Shown here in pieces: positions 56,758-64,000 of a DNA stretch of 64,000 nucleotides. Origin of the DNA: Mycolicibacterium rhodesiae (lineage in GTDB: Bacteria; Actinomycetota; Actinomycetes; Mycobacteriales; Mycobacteriaceae); contig NZ_MVIH01000004.1 of the NCBI RefSeq assembly GCF_002086695.1, forward strand, positions 124,001 to 188,000, written 5' to 3'. The notes under the pieces were generated by a model, which was not told the DNA's origin, did no database searches, and was given only the letters and a program-made list of their open reading frames with translations. A program made the translations under genes and the position numbers. Numbering within the stretch: the first letter of the stretch is position 1; every line of letters starts with the position of its first letter.

Positions 56758-58113
56758 TCACGGATCCTCGTCTTTCGGCAGGAAACGTTCAGGGTGGTGA
56801 TAGTCGTTGACCCCGCCGATCAGCATCGGTAGGTGTGGCGGTGGGATCCATTCGGTGTCGCCGCCTGCGAGTTTGCGGGTCGTCCAGCCGCCGGTTTCCA
56901 CGAGCTGATTATCCGGTGGGCAGGCGAAGGCCAATTCGTCGATATCGGTGGCGCCGCCGTGTTTCCAGTCTTTGGCGGCGTGGTGGACTTGGGTGGCATA
57001 TCCGGGCACCGTGCAACCCGGCTTGGTGCATCCTCGATCTCTGGCGTGCAACACAATTCGTTGATCGGCCGAGGCGATGCGTTTGGTGCGGCCCAACCAC
57101 AAGGCTTGGCCGGTGACTCCGTCGAAGATGGTCAGGTAGTGGTAGCTGTGCCGGGCCATCCGGATGACGTCGGTGATCGGCAGCATCGTGCCGCCGCCGG
57201 TGATGCCGTGGCCGGTCGCGTTCTGCAGTTCCTGCAAGGTGGTCGACACGATCACGGTGACGGGTAGGCCGTTGTGCTGCCCGAGTTTCGGATCACCGAG
57301 GGCGCTGCGCAACATCGCCATCAACGCATCATGCTGGCGCTGCCCGATCGTACGAGAATCCACTTGTGCCTGTTCGTGGGTAGGCTCACCCTCGGTGACC
57401 GCGGTTTGATCGGCCGGGTTGCACATGCCCGGGGCAGCGAACTTGGCGAACACCGCCTCGACGTAAGACATCATCTCCGGGGTGGCATTGATCCGGATCT
57501 CGGTCATCCCGTCGGGCTGTTGGCGGCCCGCCACCGCGGAGCGTTTGCGGGCTCGGTCCTCATCGGAGAACTGACCGTCCGGGTTGATCTCCAACGCCAA
57601 CCGATGCGCCACCCGGCTCAATTGATCCGGGCGCATCTGTGTCGCCTTCTCGGCCAGGAACAGCTCGGCGCCGTCACGGACCTCGGCGGGCACATCAAAG
57701 GGCAACTGTGCGAGGAACTTCGCAATGATCCGCACATGCTCGCCATCGAGGTTCCCGTCGCGCCACGCCTGCGCCGTACCGGGCTGACGCGGCGCCAGCG
57801 GCTCCCCGCTCAACGCGGTGCGCGGGCTCAGAGGCTCAACTACCTCGGCGCGGCGCTTGGCCTCCGCCGGCGTGATCCGCAACCAATCGGCCAGCACCTT
57901 GCCCGGCTTACCACCGATCTCGCTGACCTCACGCCGATGCAACTCATGACTGAGGTCGTAGCGCACCACATCGTGATGGCGGGTCGCCTTCTCACACCGG
58001 GCGGCCAACTCCAACACATCCATCACCGCAAGCCCGGCCACATCCACCTTCGACAACGTGGACAACGCCGCATCGATCGCGTCGAGCGCCTCACCCACCT
58101 CGATCGAAAGCAT
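56758..58113 (-). CDS. DUF222-HNH (13E12-type) nuclease-like protein
   Basis: A 451-residue protein of the 13E12 repeat family: DUF222 domain at about 40-300 and a C-terminal zinc-bound HNH fold from 360 with CTKPGC and VHHAAKDWKHGGATDIDELAFACPPDNQLVE. In canonical members the last metal/catalytic block is CxxHH; here it is CPPDN, a His-to-Asn/Asp variation seen in many mycobacterial members, so nuclease activity is not assured. The family is often repeated in these genomes. No terminal repeats surround it. Confidence 0.85.
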   Translation of the reverse strand: MLSIEVGEALDAIDAALSTLSKVDVAGLAVMDVLELAARCEKATRHHDVVRYDLSHELHRREVSEIGGKPGKVLADWLRITPAEAKRRAEVVEPLSPRTALSGEPLAPRQPGTAQAWRDGNLDGEHVRIIAKFLAQLPFDVPAEVRDGAELFLAEKATQMRPDQLSRVAHRLALEINPDGQFSDEDRARKRSAVAGRQQPDGMTEIRINATPEMMSYVEAVFAKFAAPGMCNPADQTAVTEGEPTHEQAQVDSRTIGQRQHDALMAMLRSALGDPKLGQHNGLPVTVIVSTTLQELQNATGHGITGGGTMLPITDVIRMARHSYHYLTIFDGVTGQALWLGRTKRIASADQRIVLHARDRGCTKPGCTVPGYATQVHHAAKDWKHGGATDIDELAFACPPDNQLVETGGWTTRKLAGGDTEWIPPPHLPMLIGGVNDYHHPERFLPKDEDP

Positions 58114-58211
58114 GTTGGAATTTTATCCCGGGCAACCGACAAAAACAGACGTCGAAATCGATCTGTGGATGAAGTCGGATCTGGGGATAAACCACTGAGC
58201 CCCAGAAGAAC

Positions 58212-59240
58212 TCAGCCCGCGCGCACCTCATCGAGAAACGCACGTGCGGTGTCATCAGACGCGGACGACGGCAACCCGATCATCACCCGGTCGATGATCC
58301 CGTCGCAGCGCTCCCGCAGCGCGGCAGCCAGACCGTCCAGGGGCGCCACAACCGCGAACGTGGACAGGATCTCATCTGAGATCAGCGTCGCCATCGTGTC
58401 CCACTGGCCGTCCAGCGACAGGCGGTGCAACTCGGTCTGCAGATCGCCCCAGCCGTGCAGCTCCAACACCTTTCGGTAAGCGGGCGTGGAGGCGTAGAAC
58501 GCGATCTGTTTACGCGAGGCTGCCGCCGCGGCCGCCATCTCGGCCTCATCCGCACCGGTCACCACGAATACCGGTGCCATAATCTGAAATTCGTGGCGGG
58601 CGCGCCCCGACGTGGCCAGCCCCCGCTGCAATGCAGGAATCGTCACCTCGTCGAAATACCGCTTGGTGGTGAAGGCGTGCGCGATCAGACCGTCGGCCAC
58701 CTCGCCGCACATCTGCGTCATCAATTCACCGACGGCGGCGATCATCACCTTCGGCGACCCGTACGGGTGCGGTTCGGGGACGAACATCGGTGTCATGAGC
58801 CGATGGGTGTAGAACTCGCCATCGAACCTCAGCTTGGTGCCGTCGCGCCAACTGGCCCAAATCTCGTGCAGCGCAGTGACGAACTCGCCCATGCGTCGGA
58901 CGGGATGGCTCCACGGCATGCTGAACCGCTTCTCGATGTGCGGTTTGATCTGCGTTCCCAGTCCGAGCAGGAGCCGACCGCGTGAGTAGTCCTGTAGATC
59001 CCACCCGATGTTGGCCACGGTCATCGGATTGCGGGCGAAGGCCACCGCGATCGACGTTCCCAATTCGATCTGCGTGGTGTGCTCTGCCGCCAGCGTCAGA
59101 GGAAGGAAAGGGTCATGGTTGATCTCCGCCGTCCAGCACCCGTCGTAACCGAGCCGCTCGACCTCGCGGGCCCCGTCGACAACGCCGGCAAGCCGGCTGA
59201 TCACCCCTCGGTCGACTTTGAGACTGCCGACCTCGCCCAT
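58212..59240 (-). CDS. LLM-class F420-dependent oxidoreductase
   Basis: A 342-residue TIM-barrel protein: DGAREVERLGYDGCWTAEINHDPFLPLTLAAEHTTQIELGTSIAVAFARNPMTVANIGWDLQ in overview, plus GRLLLGLGTQIKPHIEKRF. This matches the subgroup of F420 luciferase-like enzymes annotated as TIGR03617 (as I recall). It is divergent from a carboxyltransferase. ATG at 59240; an upstream TTG is less likely. Substrate unknown. Confidence 0.87.
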   Translation of the reverse strand: MGEVGSLKVDRGVISRLAGVVDGAREVERLGYDGCWTAEINHDPFLPLTLAAEHTTQIELGTSIAVAFARNPMTVANIGWDLQDYSRGRLLLGLGTQIKPHIEKRFSMPWSHPVRRMGEFVTALHEIWASWRDGTKLRFDGEFYTHRLMTPMFVPEPHPYGSPKVMIAAVGELMTQMCGEVADGLIAHAFTTKRYFDEVTIPALQRGLATSGRARHEFQIMAPVFVVTGADEAEMAAAAAASRKQIAFYASTPAYRKVLELHGWGDLQTELHRLSLDGQWDTMATLISDEILSTFAVVAPLDGLAAALRERCDGIIDRVMIGLPSSASDDTARAFLDEVRAG

Positions 59241-59302
59241 GTCGGCAGACGCTACAGTAAGCAATTCAGTATGGTCAACGCCGCCACGGTAAGGACACGT
59301 CG

Positions 59303-60802
59303 ATGAGCAATGCGCAGGACTGGCAGGAGACGCTCCACGACCTGAGCCGACGCCGTCAGCATGCGCATTCCATGGGCGGCGAGGAACGCCTGGCCAAGCA
59401 CCACGGCAAGGGAAAGCTCGACGCCCGCGCGCGCATCGACCACCTCCTCGACCCCGGCAGCTTCCAAGAGTTCGGCACCCTCGTCGGTGGCGAGGTCGCG
59501 GCGGACGGCTTGGTTGCGGGTGCGGGTCGCGTCGACGGGACGCCGGTCATGGTGGGCGCCGAGGACTTCACCACCCTGGCAGGCAGCATCGGTCCTGGCG
59601 GCAATGCCAAGCGCTATCGGCTCGCCGAGCTCGCGCTACGCAACAAGATCCCGTTGGTGATGTTGTTGGAAGGGGCCGGTTTCCGCGCCGCCGGCGGCGA
59701 ACACTATGGCCGCACACCGACCGATCTGATCGCGCAGGCGCGTTGCTCAGGCAAGGTTCCGACCATCTCCGCCGTACTGGGCCCATCGGCGGGCCACGGC
59801 GCACTCGTGGCTCCGGTCTGCGACTTCTCGATCATGAGCGAGCAGGGTGCAATCTTCACCGCAGGCCCTCCGGTCGTCAAAGAGGCGACCGGCGAAGACA
59901 TTTCGAAGGAGGAGCTTGGCGGACCGACGGTCGCGCTGCCCAGCGGTGTGATCCACAATGTCGCCGACAGCGATGAGGCGGTACTCGACGACATCCGGCG
60001 CTACCTGTCCTACTTCCCGTCCAGTGCGTGGTCGTATCCCCCGACTCGGTTGTACGACGAGGAAGCCGGGCCTCGCCCTACCCCCGAGCTTCTCGACATC
60101 ATCTCTCGTGACAACCGCAACATCTACGACATGCGCACTGTCCTCGACATCGTCTTCGACGAGCCGGACTGGTTCGAGATCCAGCCGAAGTTCGGCCAGG
60201 CCATCATCTGCGCGCTGGCGCACCTCGGCGGCTATCCCGTTGCGGTCGTCGCGAATCAGCCCACCGAGCTGGCCGGGTCGATCGACGCCGACGCCGCCGA
60301 CAAAGCTGCGCATTTCATCATGGTCGCCGACTCGTTCCACCTGCCGATCGTGTTCCTGGCCGACAACCCCGGCATGCTGCCGGGCAGCCAGTCCGAGCGC
60401 AACGGCGTACTCCGAAGCGGAGCAAGGATGTTCGCCGCCCAGACGGCAGCGACGACGTTGAAGCTGCATGTCACCCTGCGCAAAGCGTTCGGGTTCGGAT
60501 CGATGGTGATGTCGCTCTTGGGTTTCGACAATCAGGTGGCGACATTCGCCTACCCCGGAGCCACCATGGGGGCGATGAGCGCGGCCGCGTTGAGTCGCGC
60601 CTCACACGCCAACGAAGACGTCACCGAGATTCTCAAAAGCATGGAACTCGAGGCCTCCTACCGTTCGGCAGGCAGCCTCGGCTTCGATGAACTCATCTCG
60701 CCGGAGGAGACCCGCAACGCATTGGTCCTCGCCCTGCAGCGCGGCATCTTCAGCCGTCAGGAAGTGGCGGAGCCGGTGAGCCGGACGGTGATCACGCCCT
60801 AG
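59303..60802 (+). CDS. Acyl-CoA carboxylase carboxyltransferase (AccD-like)
   Basis: A 499-residue carboxyltransferase with N- and C-halves of the crotonase fold. It has GKLDARARIDHLLDPGSFQEFG, FTTLAGSIGPGGNAKRYRLAELAL, LLEGAGFRAAGG and FLADNPGMLPGSQSERNGVLRSGARMF, and FAYPGATMGAMSAAAL. Such subunits transfer carboxyl from biotin to acyl-CoA; no biotin carboxylase gene is nearby. It converges on the broken SDR gene with a 6-bp gap. Confidence 0.88.
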   Translation: MSNAQDWQETLHDLSRRRQHAHSMGGEERLAKHHGKGKLDARARIDHLLDPGSFQEFGTLVGGEVAADGLVAGAGRVDGTPVMVGAEDFTTLAGSIGPGGNAKRYRLAELALRNKIPLVMLLEGAGFRAAGGEHYGRTPTDLIAQARCSGKVPTISAVLGPSAGHGALVAPVCDFSIMSEQGAIFTAGPPVVKEATGEDISKEELGGPTVALPSGVIHNVADSDEAVLDDIRRYLSYFPSSAWSYPPTRLYDEEAGPRPTPELLDIISRDNRNIYDMRTVLDIVFDEPDWFEIQPKFGQAIICALAHLGGYPVAVVANQPTELAGSIDADAADKAAHFIMVADSFHLPIVFLADNPGMLPGSQSERNGVLRSGARMFAAQTAATTLKLHVTLRKAFGFGSMVMSLLGFDNQVATFAYPGATMGAMSAAALSRASHANEDVTEILKSMELEASYRSAGSLGFDELISPEETRNALVLALQRGIFSRQEVAEPVSRTVITP

Positions 60803-60808
60803 CCACCC

Positions 60809-61514
60809 TCAGAGCACAAAGGCTTGCGGTGGCCCGGACAAGGTGGCCTTGGCCCGCAAACCGATCGCGTCGGCGATCTCGATATCGCCTGCTTCCAGCC
60901 CGTCGAGGGCCAACTCGACGAGTGCGGCAGGTTCGGTGACCGAACCGTCGGGGAACTCGATTCCGGCACTGCGCGCGAAGTCGAACAATGTCTCGGTTCC
61001 GATGAGTCCTGGCATCAGACCGACGACTTGCGTTCCCTGACTTGCCAATTCGACGCGCACACCGTTGGTGAGACCCCATTCGGCCGACTTGGCCGCAGCG
61101 TAGGCGGTGTTGCCGTCCACAGTGAGCCACGCGGCCGCCGACAGCACGTTCACGATGGCTCCGCCGCCGTTGCGTGCGAGAACCGGCGCGAACGCCCGGA
61201 TGACGTTCAGTGTGCCGAAGTAGTTGGACTCCATCACCCGCCTGACGGCCGCCAGGTCGCCCGTTACCAGGTTGCCGCCCGCGGTATCGGCGGCGTTGTT
61301 GATCAGGACGTCGACGTCGCCGGCGATCTCGGCGGCGGAGCGCACCGATTCCGGGTCGAGGATGTCCAGGCGCAGTACCTCGGCCCCCGGAATGTCGACG
61401 AGCTCGGGCCGTGGCGTACACCCTGGCCCCGCGACGGAGCAGTTCAGTCGTGAACTGCGCCCCGATTCCGCGATTGGAGCCGGTGACCAAAGCTGTGGAA
61501 CCTGCCAATTTCAT
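60809..61514 (-). pseudogene. Short-chain dehydrogenase/reductase with a frameshift
   Basis: An SDR of about 235 residues is split between two frames. The N-terminal frame (ATG at 61514, GGAG 7 nt upstream) reads MKLAGSTALVTGSNRGIGAQ through the Rossmann glycine motif to VYATAR, then loses sense. Another frame continues with PELVDIPGAEVLRLDIL, DVDVLINNAADTAGG and the catalytic TAYAAAK to the stop at 60809. The switch is at about 61405-61412 (near GGGCC). Net change is +1 or -2 nt. It is either a decayed gene or a sequencing indel. Confidence 0.8.
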
Positions 61515-61550
61515 CTGTTCTCCGCGTGATTCGAGGCCGGGGGGATAACC

Positions 61551-61606
61551 TGACCGGTCGGTCATGTTGACTTCTCCACCGTATGCGAAAGATGACCGCA
61601 CGGTCA
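61551..61606. promoter_or_regulatory. Two perfect TetR-type operators between SDR and tetR
   Basis: TGACCG-GT-CGGTCA at 61551-61564 and TGACCG-CA-CGGTCA at 61593-61606, both perfect six-base inverted repeats with the same arms. Their centres are 42 bp apart (four helical turns). The second lies 19 bp before the tetR start and the first 37 bp before the SDR start. Confidence 0.85.
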
Positions 61607-61624
61607 ACTTGCTAGCATACGGGG

Positions 61625-62227
61625 GTGACCTCATCCGCTCGTGCCTTGCGTGCCGACGCCGCGCGTAACCGCGAGTCGCTACTGGCTGCGGCGGAGGAGG
61701 TGTTCGCCGAGCGCGGCGTGGAGGCTTCGGTCGCCGATATCGCGCGTCGTGCTGGGGTGGCCAAGGGCACGGTGTTCCGGCACTTCGCCTCCAAGGAGGA
61801 TCTGATCGCCTCCCTGGTCTGCGACCACCTGGTCACCCTCACCGACGCCGCGCACCGGTTGGCGGATGCCCAGGATCCTGGCGCGGCGCTGCTGGAATTT
61901 CTCACCATCGCAGCCGACCAACGGCGTCAGCACGACCTGACCTACCTGCTGACGTACAGCGCGAATGACACCAGGGTGGTAGCGATCCGCGATGAGGTGC
62001 ATGCCGGCGTGGAAAAGCTCGTGTCGAACGCCCACGCTGCCGGCGCGATCCGCCCCGATGTCACCGGGACCGACGTCTTCCTGCTGATGTGCGCACCGGT
62101 GCACGTGATGGATGGTCTTTCCGATCCGCCGCCCGACTTGTGGCGGCGCTACCTGGCGATCATTTTCGACGGGTTACGTCCGGAGGGTGCAAGCACGCTA
62201 CCGCTGCCTGCGCCGGAATTGTCCTGA
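61625..62227 (+). CDS. TetR-family regulator of the SDR region
   Basis: A 200-residue TetR. Helix-turn-helix at 30-62: EASVADIARRAGVAKGTVFRHFASKEDLI. The AefR/SACE-like ligand domain contains TYLLTYSANDTRVVAI. GTG start at 61625. Divergent from the frame-shifted SDR, with two perfect TGACCG-N2-CGGTCA operators between them, so it is autoregulated and controls the SDR. It converges on the next oxidoreductase gene (16-bp gap). Confidence 0.9.
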   Translation: MTSSARALRADAARNRESLLAAAEEVFAERGVEASVADIARRAGVAKGTVFRHFASKEDLIASLVCDHLVTLTDAAHRLADAQDPGAALLEFLTIAADQRRQHDLTYLLTYSANDTRVVAIRDEVHAGVEKLVSNAHAAGAIRPDVTGTDVFLLMCAPVHVMDGLSDPPPDLWRRYLAIIFDGLRPEGASTLPLPAPELS

Positions 62228-62243
62228 GCCGTAACGCCTTCGG

Positions 62244-63290
62244 CTACCCCACCGCATGCCGGTAGGCCGCGACCACCGGCTCCAACTCGTCCGGGGTGGC
62301 GCCGTGCATGATCACCGCGTCGGCACCGTAGTCGAACTCCTTGCGGATGCGGTGGACACACTGTTGCGCCGACCCGGTGGCCGACGGCTCCAGCCACTCA
62401 TCGGGAATCAGCGTCGCGATGTGCTCGATCTGTTCAGCCGTTGCCTTGTGATCGATCCCGCCACCCACCGACTGCACCACGGAGTCCGCGCGGAAGCGTT
62501 CCAGCACAGCGGGATCCCAGTTGTTCGTGGTGACCATCAGCTCGCCGTAGCCCTGCAGATAGGTGGCCAGCCGCGCGACGGTCTTCTTCAGCCGCAACTC
62601 CTCGGGCAGATGATCGCCCACGGTGGCGAAGCATGACCAGACCCGCACGTCGGCCGGATCTCGGCCGGCCTGTTCGGCGGCGTCCTTGACCGTCTTGACG
62701 CAGCGAGTCAACGTCTCCGGGGTGAAGTAGGTGTGCAAGATGACGTCATCGAATGCCCGGCCGCCCAGCTTCAACGTCTCCGGGCCGAACGCCACCAGCG
62801 CCAGCCTGATGTCCTCGTTGAAGTCCGGATCGAGGAACAACACCGGGTACTTTCCGAGTGGCCCTTCATGATTGAAGATCAGCTCGCCGTGCCACAGCCG
62901 CCGCATCACCTGGGCGAAGTCTTCCATCTGCGCGGTGGTCACCGGTGGGATACCAAACGCCCCGTAGATCGCCGCAATGCCGCGACCGATGCCGAGCGTG
63001 AACCGGCCGCCGGAAAGGCGGTGCATGGTGGTCGCCCACGAGCCGGTGATCAATGGATGACGGGTGTTGTGATTGGTTGCCGCGGTGGCGATCTGCATGC
63101 GGCTGGTGACGGCAAGCGCCGCACCGACCAATGACGACGCCTCCTTGACGTTCCAACGCTCGGAGATGAACCCGGTACCGAAGCCCAGCTCCTCACCGCG
63201 GCGCGCTTCGTCCATCAGCGTGGCCGGCCCCTCGCCGCCGGCTCCGGCCAGCAGGTAGTAGCCGAGCTCATCGAGCACGCGTTCACTCAC
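62244..63290 (-). CDS. LLM-class F420-dependent oxidoreductase (TIGR03857-like)
   Basis: A 348-residue luciferase-like protein: DEARRGEELGFGTGFISERWNVKEASSLVGAALAVTSRMQIATAATNHNTRHPLITGSWATTMHRLSGGRFTLGIGRG in overview, then PPVTTAQMEDFAQVMRRLWHGE. GTG at 63290 overlaps the SnoaL-like stop by 4 bp, so it is coupled to it. Likely F420-dependent; the neighbours suggest catabolism of a hydroxylated compound. Confidence 0.88.
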   Translation of the reverse strand: MSERVLDELGYYLLAGAGGEGPATLMDEARRGEELGFGTGFISERWNVKEASSLVGAALAVTSRMQIATAATNHNTRHPLITGSWATTMHRLSGGRFTLGIGRGIAAIYGAFGIPPVTTAQMEDFAQVMRRLWHGELIFNHEGPLGKYPVLFLDPDFNEDIRLALVAFGPETLKLGGRAFDDVILHTYFTPETLTRCVKTVKDAAEQAGRDPADVRVWSCFATVGDHLPEELRLKKTVARLATYLQGYGELMVTTNNWDPAVLERFRADSVVQSVGGGIDHKATAEQIEHIATLIPDEWLEPSATGSAQQCVHRIRKEFDYGADAVIMHGATPDELEPVVAAYRHAVG

Positions 63291-63661
63291 GCCCAAACTC
63301 CTTGTTTGTAGCCGCAGTTCCATACTTCGGTGATCCGGCCGTCGACGACGCGGAAGATCTCCATACTTCCCACGTCGACTCGCGTGCCGTCTTTGAGCGT
63401 CATGGGTGACTGGTAGACGATCGCGACGTGCTCGCCGTCATCGCCGGCCACCATCAGGTTCAGGTCGAAGCGGATCTCGTCGAACATCTCCAGATGGTCG
63501 ACGACGCGCTGAACGGCCTCGGCATGGGTGAGCACCACGGCTTCACCGACCTCGTGCCGAATCACACTGTCGCCCAGCAGTTCCTCGGCCAGCGCGACAT
63601 CCCGGTCGTTCCAGACCACCAGGTTGTACAGCTCGACGACCTCGCGTGCGCTGCGGCTCAT
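63287..63661 (-). CDS. SnoaL-like / NTF2-fold protein
   Basis: A 124-residue protein: REVVELYNLVVWNDRDVALAEELLGDSVIRHEVGEAVV, VDHLEMFDEIRFDLNLMVAGDDGEHVAIVYQ and EIFRVVDGRITEVWNCGYKQGVWA. This is the SnoaL_2-type fold; a lyase, isomerase or hydrolase role is possible. Its start overlaps the upstream kinase stop by 4 bp and its stop overlaps the downstream oxidoreductase start by 4 bp. Confidence 0.86.
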   Translation of the reverse strand: MSRSAREVVELYNLVVWNDRDVALAEELLGDSVIRHEVGEAVVLTHAEAVQRVVDHLEMFDEIRFDLNLMVAGDDGEHVAIVYQSPMTLKDGTRVDVGSMEIFRVVDGRITEVWNCGYKQGVWA

Positions 63662-64000
63662 CCGAACACCTCGAGCGCATCGATGTCGGTGATCGCCGCC
63701 ACGGCCCGATCGGTCAGCGTCAGACAGAGGTCACGTGAGCGCTGCGGCAGCGCATCCCAACCGAGCAATGTGATGACGGGCAACACGATCAGGAATCCTG
63801 TCGCCAGCCGGTAGTGCCGCCACGCCTCGTCGAACGAGTAGCCGATGTCGCCGAGGTCCTGGAGGTATCCGCGCACCAGCGTCTCGTCCTGGCCGCGCCG
63901 GATCTCGGTGGGTAATCCCTGGCTGACCAGGTAGGCGATATCGGCCGCACCCGCACCGACACAGGCGAACTGGAAGTCCACCACCTTCATCTCCTCGCCC
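63658..64000 (-). CDS. APH/EcKinase-type phosphotransferase, N-terminus outside window
   Basis: The last 114 residues of a kinase. The Mg-binding Asp is in VVDFQFACVGAGAADIAYLVSQ (DFQ motif), with ETLVRGYLQDLG and YRLATGFLIVLPVITLLG following. This is the C-lobe of the aminoglycoside phosphotransferase or ecdysteroid-kinase-like fold. It is the first visible gene of an operon with the SnoaL-like and LLM genes. The substrate is not known, probably a hydroxylated small molecule. Confidence 0.8.
   Translation of the reverse strand, partial: GEEMKVVDFQFACVGAGAADIAYLVSQGLPTEIRRGQDETLVRGYLQDLGDIGYSFDEAWRHYRLATGFLIVLPVITLLGWDALPQRSRDLCLTLTDRAVAAITDIDALEVFG

Noticed and set aside
56758-58113. DUF222-HNH gene as a mobile element
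   Set aside because: No terminal inverted repeats, target duplications or integrase genes are visible around it.
59255-59271. CAGTA direct repeat between the oxidoreductase and carboxyltransferase genes
   Set aside because: Only five bases are repeated and this may be chance or core promoter sequence.

Overview
The window is a GC-rich, gene-dense stretch of an actinobacterial chromosome. Gene content and order point to a rapid-growing Mycobacterium (Mycolicibacterium type). The evidence is an RpfA with a ydaO-type leader, moaA2/moaD2/moaE2/moaC2, FprB, SepH, a PE-PPE-domain secreted protein, F420-type luciferase-like oxidoreductases, frequent GTG starts and 4-bp stop/start overlaps. From about 6 kb to 50 kb the order follows, in reverse, the M. 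tuberculosis Rv0854-Rv0896 block as I remember it: gltA2, citA, VOC (Rv0887c), fprB, the AurF-like Rv0885, serC, sepH, Rv0882-Rv0879c, Rv0877-Rv0875c, cspB, Rv0870c, moaA2-moaD2-rpfA, moaE2-mog-moaC2-Rv0863, Rv0862c-xpb, fadB-fadA, dapC and a Far/SRPBCC group. No alignment was run. No rRNA, tRNA, CRISPR array, insertion sequence or prophage was seen.

Region by region. 1-4.1 kb: an APH-fold small-molecule kinase (cut by the window edge) divergent from an APC permease and a class-III PLP enzyme of the phospho-lyase type, possibly an amino-alcohol or hydroxylysine-like catabolic set. 4-6 kb: MarR plus a DHA2-type drug exporter with a 33-bp operator-like palindrome. 6-13.3 kb: two citrate synthases, two paralogous TetR regulators, an EntS-like MFS, pdxH and a KgtP-like dicarboxylate transporter. 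13.5-18.4 kb: VOC protein, 5'-nucleotidase, an AurF-like diiron protein with ferredoxin/ferredoxin-reductase FprB, and serC. 18.4-25 kb: sepH and conserved small or membrane proteins. 24.9-27.9 kb: a haloalkane-dehalogenase-like hydrolase with a divergent HxlR-SCP2 regulator, a xi-class GST and cspB. 28-33 kb: molybdopterin genes flanking rpfA, whose leader carries a CRP-type site and a c-di-AMP riboswitch.

33-37 kb: XPB helicase with its partner protein and a tiny leader ORF. 37-47 kb: PE-PPE hydrolase, a thiolase-like/DUF35 pair, an F420-type oxidoreductase, an AMP-forming ligase and fadA-fadB. 47-51 kb: dapC, a Far-type CoA-transferase and three SRPBCC proteins. 51-58 kb: mixed accessory genes (UBP zinc finger, CDF transporter, Eis-like acetyltransferase, TetR, old yellow enzyme, DUF222-HNH protein). 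58-64 kb: accessory lipid or xenobiotic metabolism with two more luciferase-like oxidoreductases, a carboxyltransferase, a frame-shifted SDR, a TetR with paired perfect operators, and the end of a second APH-type kinase operon.

Most signals outside genes are operators and terminators. The clearest are two related long palindromic terminators placed 14 and 11 nt after gltA2 and fadB. The only long gene-free stretch is 41,549-42,118.
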